From contig WTJO01000050.1 of NCBI GenBank assembly GCA_011524805.1, forward strand, positions 1-16,908: 16,908 bases of DNA, in the 5' to 3' direction. The notes beneath the pieces were generated by a model. The model had not been told where the DNA came from. It worked only from the letters and a program-made list of their open reading frames with translations, and ran no database searches. Position 1 is the stretch's first letter; each line of letters begins with the position of its first letter. The stretch is from Alphaproteobacteria bacterium (GTDB lineage: Bacteria; Pseudomonadota; Alphaproteobacteria; Puniceispirillales; Puniceispirillaceae). A program made the position numbers and the translations under genes. Below, in pieces: positions 1 through 6,603 of the stretch.

Positions 1-1
1 G

Positions 2-2446
2 GCCAGCAAGACACCATCAACAGGCAATGATTCTGGAGGAGATAATTCTGGCGGAAATGACGGCGGCAGTGATTCTGGCGGGGGTGATTCTGGTGGCGGC
101 AATGGCGATGATAGCTCGCAATCACTCGATACCGCCATCTGGGAGACATCTGAATATAACGCCAATTATGGTCTTGCCAGCCTGAATGCCTCTACTGCCT
201 ATGCACGTGGCTATACAGGTCAGGGGGTCACAGTATCAGTGCTTGATTCGCCCTTTGATACAGACCATGCCGATCTGGTTGATAATCTTGTAACAGGCTA
301 TGATGCGCTGGACGGAGACAGCGCTGTCCATTGTCCTCAAAATGGATGCATATCTGCGCATGGAACCCATGTTGCAGGGATTATCGGGGCAACAAAGAAT
401 GACACCGGCATGCATGGCGTTGCGCCTGATGTATCTATCAAGCCTGTCAAGATATTTGGAAATGATCTCAGCTTTGCCAGCCATGACCAGCTGGTAGATG
501 CGATTAATCAGGGAAGCGGGGTGGCAATCACAGCGATGAATAATAGCTGGGGCGCCTCGGTCAATGATACGCTGATGCATCAGGGCACCACCTACCACTA
601 TAAACGCCCCTTTTATAATTACGCAGATAACAGCAGCACTGAATATGTTTATGGCTATTTGGGCTCAGCTGCCCTGACAGGCCTGTCGCCTGCCGAAATA
701 ACAGCATGGCAAAACGCAACCCAGAACACAATTGTAGTATTTGCCAATGGCAATGACGGGCTGAATACCGAAACTGGGCAGATTAGATTATATTCAGATG
801 CCCAGATGCAAAATTCTGCTCTGTCAATCAGCAACAGCTCGTCATCTGGTCTGAACGCCAATATACCGTCTTTCAGAGGCTCCTATCCTGTAATTGATTC
901 CAGCCTGTCCGGTGAATGGCTCACGGTTGTTGCTGTCGACCAGTCAAACAGAATCACCTCATTCAGTAATGGCTGTGGATATGCAAAGGCGTTCTGTATC
1001 GCAGCACCGGGAGCAACAATCTATTCTACCTATGATGTGGATGACAACACAACCACCCCGCCAGCCAGTTATAAACAGCTTGACGGTACCTCAATGGCGG
1101 CACCGCATGTAACAGGCGCTATCGCGCTTCTAAAACAGCAATTTCCTAATCTGACACCGTCACAGCTAACCACGCTTGTGCTGTCTACCGCCACTGATCT
1201 GGGGGCTGCGGGTATAGATGATGTATATGGGGTGGGGCTGCTGGATCTGGCCGAAGCCTCTCGCCCGCAAGGCAGTCTGGCTGTGGCTGCAACAGATGGC
1301 CGGCCTATTGAAGGGGTGTCGCCCCAGACAACATCAATCGTGCCATCTGCTGTATTCGGACAGGCCTTTGCACATAGACAGCCAACGCTGGGGCTGATTG
1401 ACAGCTTCGGTCGCGCATTTGAATTTCAGCCACGCCTTGGCACCGCGCAGCAATATGAGGTTAGTCCGGACGAGCTGATGGCGTTGCTCTCGGATGGAGG
1501 GAACAGGCAAGATCAGCCATTAATTTCAGCTGGCTATCTGTATCTAGCTGTTTCCGGCGGACAGTCAGATGATGATATATCAGTCTCGCTCTATAACCAG
1601 CAGATGCGGCTTGATACCGGCAGAACAAAACGCATTTTTTCGGCGCCATCACGGCACTATATACCAGAGGCTGGCAAATACCCCGATATATATTCTCAGG
1701 CACGAAACTCGGCCTTTGCCCAGATTGCATCAGGCAAAACAGCCTACAGCTTTATGCAGTCACATATCTATCTTGACCCGAAACTCTCACTTGGCATGTC
1801 ACATTACCGCGGCAGCTGGCAGGCAGGCGGCCAGTTTGACGAGCTGTCTAGCCAGATAGGCTGGCATGAGGCTGGCTCATCGCTTAGCGGAAGATTTGGG
1901 GTGTTGCGCGAATATGATACGGTTCTGGGCGCGCGTCTATCAGGATTTTATGAACCTGCCGCCGAGGTTATTTCGCGCTATGTGTCCATGGCTGCATCCA
2001 TGCCGCTTTCAGGCACAAGCCAGTTGCGGAGCAGCTATATGGCCATGCAGACAGCGCTAGAGATGAAACAGGCAGACCATGTATCCATTGATGGGCTTGT
2101 GGCTGACAGCTATGAATTTACATTTGACAGATGGCATGCAGGTCAGCCAGAGACCGGAAGGTCAAATTATGCACAATCTGTCTCGCTCAGGCTTCCACTT
2201 GCGACCACTGGCGGCTATCTCAGCCAGCTTACCACCAGAGGATATCAGGATGGAGACTATAACTCTGTATTAGAGCGCTATGATCTGGCAAATAACACGC
2301 GCCAGATAGATCTTGATTTTCATCATCAGGACAGTCTATGGGCGGGGGGAAGATGGATGCTGAAAATGCATGCCAGCCATAATGTATCAGGCATCAGAAA
2401 CAAGCAGGATGCAGGGCTGTTTCTTGGCCTGAAACAGGCTTTTTAA
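2..2446 (+). CDS. Subtilisin-like (S8) serine protease with C-terminal barrel-like region, 5' truncated
   Basis: The frame is open from the left edge, so the start and any signal peptide lie outside; 814 residues are visible. Order: Gly/Ser/Asp-rich linker (about residues 10-40), S8 catalytic domain (about 45-420), then about 390 residues with alternating hydrophobic strands ending in a terminal Phe, as in outer-membrane barrels. The whole S8 catalytic set is present: Asp in VLDSPFD (codon 245-247), His in AHGTHVAG (359-361), oxyanion Asn in FANGNDG (752-754) and Ser in GTSMAAPH (1091-1093). Paired cysteines (HCPQNGC, GCGYAKAFC) fit disulfides in an exported protein. By analogy to autotransporter subtilases it probably acts at the cell surface or is released. 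Protease identity is secure; the barrel assignment is inferred from strand pattern and the terminal Phe. The downstream gene is convergent, 26 bp away. Confidence 0.9.
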   Translation, partial: ASKTPSTGNDSGGDNSGGNDGGSDSGGGDSGGGNGDDSSQSLDTAIWETSEYNANYGLASLNASTAYARGYTGQGVTVSVLDSPFDTDHADLVDNLVTGYDALDGDSAVHCPQNGCISAHGTHVAGIIGATKNDTGMHGVAPDVSIKPVKIFGNDLSFASHDQLVDAINQGSGVAITAMNNSWGASVNDTLMHQGTTYHYKRPFYNYADNSSTEYVYGYLGSAALTGLSPAEITAWQNATQNTIVVFANGNDGLNTETGQIRLYSDAQMQNSALSISNSSSSGLNANIPSFRGSYPVIDSSLSGEWLTVVAVDQSNRITSFSNGCGYAKAFCIAAPGATIYSTYDVDDNTTTPPASYKQLDGTSMAAPHVTGAIALLKQQFPNLTPSQLTTLVLSTATDLGAAGIDDVYGVGLLDLAEASRPQGSLAVAATDGRPIEGVSPQTTSIVPSAVFGQAFAHRQPTLGLIDSFGRAFEFQPRLGTAQQYEVSPDELMALLSDGGNRQDQPLISAGYLYLAVSGGQSDDDISVSLYNQQMRLDTGRTKRIFSAPSRHYIPEAGKYPDIYSQARNSAFAQIASGKTAYSFMQSHIYLDPKLSLGMSHYRGSWQAGGQFDELSSQIGWHEAGSSLSGRFGVLREYDTVLGARLSGFYEPAAEVISRYVSMAASMPLSGTSQLRSSYMAMQTALEMKQADHVSIDGLVADSYEFTFDRWHAGQPETGRSNYAQSVSLRLPLATTGGYLSQLTTRGYQDGDYNSVLERYDLANNTRQIDLDFHHQDSLWAGGRWMLKMHASHNVSGIRNKQDAGLFLGLKQAF
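29..100 (+). repeat. In-frame tandem repeat encoding Asp-Ser-Gly-Gly linker
   Basis: Degenerate units beginning GATTCTGG occur at 29, 71 and 86, with a related AATTCTGG copy in between; the copies at 71-85 and 86-100 are 15 bp each and nearly identical. They encode D-S-G-G-G type units in the protease linker. All units are in frame, so copy-number change would alter linker length without a frameshift. Confidence 0.75.
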
Positions 2447-2472
2447 CTGCCAGAATATCAGCGCGTTGAAGC

Positions 2473-3450
2473 CTATTTATAGCGAGAAATATGCTCTTTC
2501 AGATCGGACTGTGGGCGGGCACCAAAATGGCAGATAATCTCGCCTGCGCAAATGCTGGCATATTCGGCTGCGCTCAGAATATCTGCGCCTGTCGATTTGC
2601 CATAAAGATAGCCTGCGGCAAACAGATCGCCCGCGCCTGTGGTATCAACAACCTCGCCAACAGGCATGGCTGGCACGCTGACGGTCTGCTCTGAGGTAGC
2701 TACCATGGCACCTGCCTCGCCCTGCGTCACTATGATGTCATCTACAACTTCATTTAACGCGTCAGATGCGTCAAAAATCGTGTCATATCCGAGGGCTTTT
2801 ATTTCATCATGATTGCTGAACAGGATTGATACATGTTCTTCGATAAATTCGCCAAGCGCGTCAAAGTGACGTTCTACGCACCATGCATCTGAAAGTGAAA
2901 GCGCAATTTTTCCGCCAGTAGCGGCTGCAATTTCTGCTGCTTTCTGAAAAATTTCAGGGCCTTTTGGCGCGTCAAACAGATAGCCTTCAAGATAAATATA
3001 TTTTGCGGTGATGCTGTTAGACAGATGGTCTGCATTCAGATGAAGAGATGAGCCTAGAAAGGTATTCATAGAGCGTATCGTATCAGGAGTTACAAAGATC
3101 ATCGAGCGTGCAGTGGCAGGGCCATCTTGTGCCTGTCTGCCTGCAAAATGCACATTGGCGGCCTGAAGATCGGCGATAAAGGCATCGCCGACAGGGTCTG
3201 CTGCAACCTGCCCTGCAAAGGCGGCGCGCCCTCCAAGACAGGCAAGGCCGTAGGCACTATTCGCCGCAGAACCACCAGATTGCTGAGTTGGTTCCGGCAT
3301 CGCTTCATACAGGCTGAGCGCCCGCGCCTCATCAATCAGATTCATGCCACCTTTTTCAATATTATGGTCTTTCAAAAATGCGTCATCACAGGGTGACAGC
3401 ACATCCATTATGGCATTACCAACACATAGCACATCAAAATCAAAAGTCAT
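2473..3450 (-). CDS. PfkB-family adenosine kinase
   Basis: 325 residues, normal for PfkB (ribokinase-fold) kinases. The N-terminal half has the substrate-side GGSAANSAYG and LGGRAAFAGQV motifs (about residues 58-84). The C-terminal signature DTTGAGD (269-275) supplies the anion hole and catalytic Asp275. Segments such as GNAIMDVL, KGGMNLIDEARA, YLEGYLFD and ALSLSDAWCV match my recollection of alphaproteobacterial adenosine kinases (ATP + adenosine to AMP + ADP, cytosolic purine salvage). Other nucleosides or sugars cannot be excluded from sequence alone. It is preceded by a GT9 gene on the same strand with a 64-bp gap that contains its own promoter candidate, so it can be transcribed independently. 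The ribosome binding site is weak (AGAGAAA). Confidence 0.88.
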   Translation of the reverse strand: MTFDFDVLCVGNAIMDVLSPCDDAFLKDHNIEKGGMNLIDEARALSLYEAMPEPTQQSGGSAANSAYGLACLGGRAAFAGQVAADPVGDAFIADLQAANVHFAGRQAQDGPATARSMIFVTPDTIRSMNTFLGSSLHLNADHLSNSITAKYIYLEGYLFDAPKGPEIFQKAAEIAAATGGKIALSLSDAWCVERHFDALGEFIEEHVSILFSNHDEIKALGYDTIFDASDALNEVVDDIIVTQGEAGAMVATSEQTVSVPAMPVGEVVDTTGAGDLFAAGYLYGKSTGADILSAAEYASICAGEIICHFGARPQSDLKEHISRYK

Positions 3451-3475
3451 GTTACCGTTTTTTTCTCTGGTTAAA

Positions 3476-3503
3476 ATTATACTGCTAGCCAGTCATATCT
3501 AAA
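3476..3503 (-). promoter_or_regulatory. Sigma70-like promoter for the PfkB kinase gene
   Basis: On the minus strand a perfect TATAAT (3476-3481) follows a -35-like TTTAGA (3498-3503) with a 16-bp spacer. Transcription would start near 3469, leaving a leader of about 20 nt before the ATG at 3450. It lies in the 64-bp gap behind the GT9 stop codon. Confidence 0.5.
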
Positions 3504-3514
3504 AGATCAGCCCG

Positions 3515-4564
3515 TTATGATTTGTCAGGCCAGATTTCCAGCATTCTTGCAAAAACATCTTCAGGAGTGATGCTATCAATCAGCCCCTCACTTCCATAAT
3601 CCTGCTCGGCAAATAACTCAAGCTTATAAAGATACGGGCTATATTCCAGAGGTTTGCTTTGTGAAAATAGCCCAAGCGCAGGAATATTCAGACAGGCCAT
3701 GATATTTAGCAGCCCTGAATCATTGCCAACAAAGCCGTGCGCCTGTGACATCAATGCTACAGCCTCGGTTAGCGGGCAAATTACAGGTACAAGGTCTGAA
3801 GGCTTTGGTGCCGCCGCCATGATGGCATTCACAATATGTTCTTCATTAGGTGCAGCTATGATCAAAATCGGCATGGCCAGTCTGCTTTTGGCAATAAGTC
3901 CGGCCAGTGCGGCAAAGTTTTCTGCTGACCAGCGCCGCGCTTCATGCATCGCACCAATGCCATATATCAGATAGGGAAGAGGCCGTCCGTCCGAGGCAAG
4001 CAGATGATGTTCTGCAAGCCACATAGTTGCCCAGTCAATAGCCTGTGCCTTCGGCGCCAGATGCCAGTGTGGCTGCTCAAGCCCAAATCCGTTTTCGGCG
4101 CTAAAACGGGCGATACGGTCAATCGCGTGGCTGTCCTTAAGCATCGCCTTGTCAAGTACTGTGCCGGCATTCAGCCCAATATTATGTGATGTATGTCCAT
4201 AGCCCAGCCTTACCTTTATACCTGCCAGCTTTGCGGCCAGCGCATAGCGCGGAGAATGGTGCAGAATAATGGCGGTGTCTGCACCAGAATTACGGAAATC
4301 AGCCACCAGCCTGAAAAATCCGGATATGCCATCATGCCGTCCCTTCCGGCCGCGCAATGAACGCTGAATGTGCAGATGATGCAGCCCTGCATGTTGTTCT
4401 GGTGGAAATAAAATCGCTGTCTGTGCTGTAGGTTTGGCAGCAAGGGTAACTGTGGTACGAGCTGCCAGTGCGTCAATCCATGGCTTGTGCCAGATCATAT
4501 CTCCGATACCAACCAGCGGCTGTATCACCAGAATATGATGTGCTGTATCTACTGGATAGGCCAT
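3515..4564 (-). CDS. Glycosyltransferase family 9 (heptosyltransferase-like)
   Basis: 349 residues from the chosen start. GT9 enzymes transfer sugars from nucleotide donors (ADP-heptose in LPS core synthesis) at the cytoplasmic face of the inner membrane. The N-terminal motif HILVIQPLVGIGDMIWHKPW (residues 10-29) and the C-terminal GNDSG (280-284) followed by the ALGLFSQSKPLEYSPY segment are characteristic of the family. The frame is open up to 4681, but the extra 39 residues are Cys/His/Pro-rich and unlike GT9 N termini; the ATG at 4564 has an AGGA about 10 nt upstream and places ILVI where the family begins. The exact acceptor sugar is unknown. It is probably cotranscribed in part with the kinase downstream. 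Confidence 0.85.
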   Translation of the reverse strand: MAYPVDTAHHILVIQPLVGIGDMIWHKPWIDALAARTTVTLAAKPTAQTAILFPPEQHAGLHHLHIQRSLRGRKGRHDGISGFFRLVADFRNSGADTAIILHHSPRYALAAKLAGIKVRLGYGHTSHNIGLNAGTVLDKAMLKDSHAIDRIARFSAENGFGLEQPHWHLAPKAQAIDWATMWLAEHHLLASDGRPLPYLIYGIGAMHEARRWSAENFAALAGLIAKSRLAMPILIIAAPNEEHIVNAIMAAAPKPSDLVPVICPLTEAVALMSQAHGFVGNDSGLLNIMACLNIPALGLFSQSKPLEYSPYLYKLELFAEQDYGSEGLIDSITPEDVFARMLEIWPDKS

Positions 4565-4811
4565 AGGGGTCCTGATGCATCCTGTCTGTGGCTTGGCGTG
4601 GCTATTTATGCACCAAAAAATAGGCATTGCCATACATGGCAAATCTGTTCTCCGGATTTTGTGGTGCAGTGTAATCAGCACACAGGCTAAAATCTAGCCA
4701 AAAACTGTCAAAGATTTCGATTTATGCCGAAGCTCTATGCAGGGCTGATGAATTTGACCTATTGTGTTTGCGCCACTGTCACGATAGGCTAGTCATATCG
4801 TAAACAACAGA

Positions 4812-4824
4812 TAAGGAGGTGATC
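4812..4824 (+). promoter_or_regulatory. Thirteen-base Shine-Dalgarno matching the 16S 3' end
   Basis: TAAGGAGGTGATC is complementary over 13 bases to the standard bacterial 16S rRNA tail (GATCACCTCCTTA). GGAGG ends 7 nt before the ATG at 4827, ideal spacing. It is by far the strongest ribosome binding site in the window. Its AGGTGAT (4817-4823) can pair with ATCACCT at 4869-4875. Confidence 0.7.
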
Positions 4825-4826
4825 AC

Positions 4827-4877
4827 ATGTCGAGTGAACAGAAGAACAAGGCAGCTGAAAGAGGTGTTATCACCTGA
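4827..4877 (+). CDS. Sixteen-codon small ORF (MSSEQKNKAAERGVIT)
   Basis: ATG at 4827, TGA at 4875-4877. The peptide is hydrophilic and mixed-charge with no membrane segment or recognisable motif, and I do not recognise it. The case for translation is the near-perfect Shine-Dalgarno 7 nt upstream. Its last codons (ATC ACC T) are also the bases that can pair back to the Shine-Dalgarno, so translation and folding would interfere. No gene follows on the same strand before the terminator, so it is not an ordinary leader peptide for a downstream enzyme. It could be a real small protein, a regulatory ORF or a ribosome-binding decoy. Confidence 0.4.
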   Translation: MSSEQKNKAAERGVIT

Positions 4878-4968
4878 AACAGGCAATCCTGTTTCTGTGC
4901 AGATAACGCAAATTAGCTGGCGATGATGCATATTTCATAGGCTGGCAAATCTCAGCGTTATTGTTATC

Positions 4969-4982
4969 TATTTCACGAAATA
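4969..4982. repeat. Inverted repeat TATTTC-AC-GAAATA, copy 1
   Basis: Perfect 6-2-6 inverted repeat, identical to the core at 9092-9105. The 2-nt centre is too tight for an RNA hairpin loop, so a dimeric DNA-binding protein site is the more natural reading. It sits 9 bp before the terminator hairpin at 4992. Confidence 0.5.
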
Positions 4983-4991
4983 AATTCTAGA

Positions 4992-5023
4992 ACAGCCATC
5001 TGTAATCACAGGTGGCTGTTTTT
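4992..5023 (+). terminator. Rho-independent terminator of the small plus-strand unit
   Basis: ACAGCCA(T)CTGT - AATC - ACAG(G)TGGCTGT forms a 12-pair stem (one T-G wobble) with a 4-nt loop, followed directly by TTTTTC. On the minus strand the tail is TCTAGAATTT, so it is oriented for plus-strand transcripts, although it may also stop lysR transcripts weakly. Confidence 0.8.
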
Positions 5024-5044
5024 CATTAACGGGTGCTGCCCCAC

Positions 5045-5968
5045 TTATGTAGCATCATCCGGATATAACAAATGAAGCGCTGCGACTATCTGGTCAAGAA
5101 ACCTTGCTGCTGCAACGGGCAATGTGCGCCCTTTGAGATGGGCAATATGGGCAACACCATTAGGAAACTCGCCCTCTTTGATTGGGCGGCTTACCAGCAT
5201 CTGTTCTGTGTTGTCGCTGGCCAGCCTGTGCAGAGAAAAGGGAATTTGCAGTGAAATAGCCATCTCATGACAGATATAATGCTGCATAAAGGCAAAATTA
5301 TCTGCCATTATCATTTCGGCAAATTTTACTGATTTTCTGGCGCAGCCAATATCAATCTGCCCCCTGATACCATCCTTGCCGCGCGGCACAATGACAGGAT
5401 ATGCCATCATATCCTCAATGCTAAGCGACTGCTTTTGTGCCAGAGGGTGCGTGTGGTGCATCTGGGCGATAAGCGGCTGTGATACAGTTGCCGCCAGCGT
5501 TACATCAGAAGGAAGCAGGGGGGCATATATCAGGGCAATATCTGCGTCATACTGGTTAAGGGCAGCAAGGCCTGCTTCGGCATCATGCTGCATCACATCA
5601 AAACTCACAGCCTGATGTTCATCACGATAGCGGCCAATTTGTTCAGGCAGAAAATCACCAAGCATTTCGGCGCAGACACTGATCGCCACATGGCCGCGCC
5701 GCTCGCCAGACAGGTCAGATATCTGTGATAGGATGCGAGATAAATCATTCATCTGCAGCCTGATATGCTGGATGAACAGCTCGCCTGCCGCATTCAGACG
5801 AACACCCGAAGGCAGCCTTTCAAAAATCGGGCTGCCTATCTCCTCTTCCAGCCCGAGTATGCGCCTGTTCAGTGCTGTCGAGGTAATGGCAAGTCTGTCT
5901 GCCGCTTTTCTGATTGAGCCCTCACGGGCGACAACATCAATATATTTCAGATGGGTAAGGTGTCTCAT
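5045..5968 (-). CDS. LysR-family transcriptional regulator
   Basis: 307 residues, standard for LysR proteins. The winged helix-turn-helix covers about residues 4-63 (LKYIDVVAREGSIRKAADRL, then ALNRRILGLEEEIGSPIFER and LNAAGELF), followed by the linker helix and a periplasmic-binding-protein-like effector domain to the C terminus. As a family these act as tetramers on a nearby promoter. It is transcribed divergently from glnK-amtB across 260 bp, so that promoter is the obvious candidate target besides its own, but glnK-amtB is usually NtrC-controlled, so this is only a positional hint. The effector is unknown. The ribosome binding site is weak (GAGG about 15 nt upstream). Confidence 0.92.
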   Translation of the reverse strand: MRHLTHLKYIDVVAREGSIRKAADRLAITSTALNRRILGLEEEIGSPIFERLPSGVRLNAAGELFIQHIRLQMNDLSRILSQISDLSGERRGHVAISVCAEMLGDFLPEQIGRYRDEHQAVSFDVMQHDAEAGLAALNQYDADIALIYAPLLPSDVTLAATVSQPLIAQMHHTHPLAQKQSLSIEDMMAYPVIVPRGKDGIRGQIDIGCARKSVKFAEMIMADNFAFMQHYICHEMAISLQIPFSLHRLASDNTEQMLVSRPIKEGEFPNGVAHIAHLKGRTLPVAAARFLDQIVAALHLLYPDDAT

Positions 5969-6068
5969 AATGATCTCACATTGCCTCTAGAGAACCAGTC
6001 TTTATTCTTCTTTTACTCAAACGAAGGGGTGCTGGCCGAGCCGCATATTTACTTGCAGAACCTATCAT

Positions 6069-6074
6069 TATACT
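6069..6074 (+). promoter_or_regulatory. Possible -10 box (TATACT) for glnK-amtB
   Basis: TATACT at 6069-6074 is preceded at 15-16 bp by TTTACT/ATTTAC as a weak -35. It lies 155 bp before the glnK ATG. No sigma54 -24/-12 (GG-N10-GC) was found in 5969-6228. The remainder of this 260-bp divergent region shows only the leader stem-loop at 6157-6204. Confidence 0.25.
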
Positions 6075-6156
6075 GAGGCACTGCAAATTATGCATCACGC
6101 CGCGAAAAATTCAGCACAATTTTTAATCAGATAACTTTGCTATTACCATTTTCATC

Positions 6157-6204
6157 GGCAGGCGTTTCGGCTGTGAGCCATATGGTATCCACAGCCTGTC
6201 TGCC
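6157..6204 (+). promoter_or_regulatory. Stem-loop in the glnK leader
   Basis: GGCTGTG (6169-6175) and CACAGCC (6190-6196) form a perfect 7-bp stem around a 14-nt loop that itself contains the palindrome CCATATGG. Below it, GGCA (6157-6160) can pair with TGCC (6201-6204) across an asymmetric internal loop. The structure ends about 10 nt before the ribosome binding site AGCGGAG of glnK. It may be an mRNA structure controlling translation or a protein operator. Confidence 0.4.
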
Positions 6205-6228
6205 AAAACAAGAAAGCGGAGACTTAAG

Positions 6229-6567
6229 ATGATTTACATCGTAGCGATTATGCAACCTGGGAAGCTTGAATCTGTTCAGGACGCACTGACAGAACTGGGC
6301 GTAACAGGCATGACGGTGTCTGAAGTACAAGGATATGGACGACAAAAAGGAAAATCGGAAATTTATCGCGGCGCCGAATATCAGGTGAATTTTATGCCAA
6401 AGATAAAAATTGAAGTGGCTGTGCCAACTGCTCAGGCAGGCGCAGTAAAAGATGCCATATCCACAGCTGCCAAATCAGGCAAAATCGGGGACGGAAAGAT
6501 TTTTACCTTTGCGCTGAAAGATGCGTTGCGCATTCGCACAGGCGAAGCAGGCGAGACCGCGCTTTAG
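6229..6567 (+). CDS. glnK: PII nitrogen regulatory protein GlnK
   Basis: 112 residues, the canonical PII length. PII trimers sense ATP/ADP and 2-oxoglutarate, signal glutamine status through uridylylation, and plug the AmtB channel under ammonium excess. The T-loop reads GYGRQKGKSEIYRGAEYQV, with the uridylylation Tyr at position 51 (RGAEY). The B-loop region GKIGDGKIF and the C-terminal IRTGEAGETAL are also canonical. The start ATG at 6229 has AGCGGAG upstream and aligns with the family N terminus (MIYIVAIMQPGKL). It lies 36 bp upstream of amtB and is surely cotranscribed with it, which is why the symbol glnK rather than glnB is used. GlnE, another PII partner, is at the right end of the window. 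Confidence 0.96.
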   Translation: MIYIVAIMQPGKLESVQDALTELGVTGMTVSEVQGYGRQKGKSEIYRGAEYQVNFMPKIKIEVAVPTAQAGAVKDAISTAAKSGKIGDGKIFTFALKDALRIRTGEAGETAL

Positions 6568-6603
6568 GCTTCAGCCTGCGCACATTCATTTAAGGAGATG
6601 AAA

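Larger units (their letters stand above)
4809..5023 (+). ncRNA. Candidate structured small RNA / small mRNA in the 480-bp gap
   Basis: The gap 4565-5044 lies between the starts of two minus-strand units, yet it carries plus-strand expression signals: a consensus Shine-Dalgarno, a 16-codon ORF and a strong T-tailed terminator. Between them are a perfect 8-bp hairpin (4876-4895, GAAACAGG/CCTGTTTC, loop CAAT), a 5-bp hairpin AGGTG-TTAT-CACCT (4862-4875), and GATAAC (4902-4907), which can pair with GTTATC at either 4866-4871 or 4963-4968. A TTGACC at 4754-4759 could be a -35, but no convincing -10 follows. It resembles no RNA family I know (not SRP RNA, 6S, tmRNA or a common riboswitch). The 5' end is a guess; 4690-4805 otherwise shows nothing recognisable. 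Confidence 0.45.

Noticed and set aside
236..598. 120-codon minus-strand ORF inside the protease gene
   Set aside because: It lies wholly antisense to the S8 catalytic core, whose motifs are unambiguous; no family features in the translation.
2473..4564. PfkB kinase next to a GT9 heptosyltransferase read as an HldE-type heptose kinase locus
   Set aside because: The kinase motifs (KGGMNLIDEARA, YLEGYLFD, ALSLSDAWCV) fit alphaproteobacterial adenosine kinases, and no HldE nucleotidyltransferase domain follows.
4812..4826. AAGGAGGTGATC as a remnant of a 16S rRNA gene end
   Set aside because: It is the complement of the 16S tail, but no other rRNA sequence flanks it on either strand, and an ATG follows at ideal spacing, so it is a Shine-Dalgarno.
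6078..6098. GGCACTGCAAATTATGCATCA as a sigma54 promoter or NtrC box
   Set aside because: The GG-to-GC spacing is 13, not 10, and the dyad does not match GCAC-N7-GTGC; only partial similarity.
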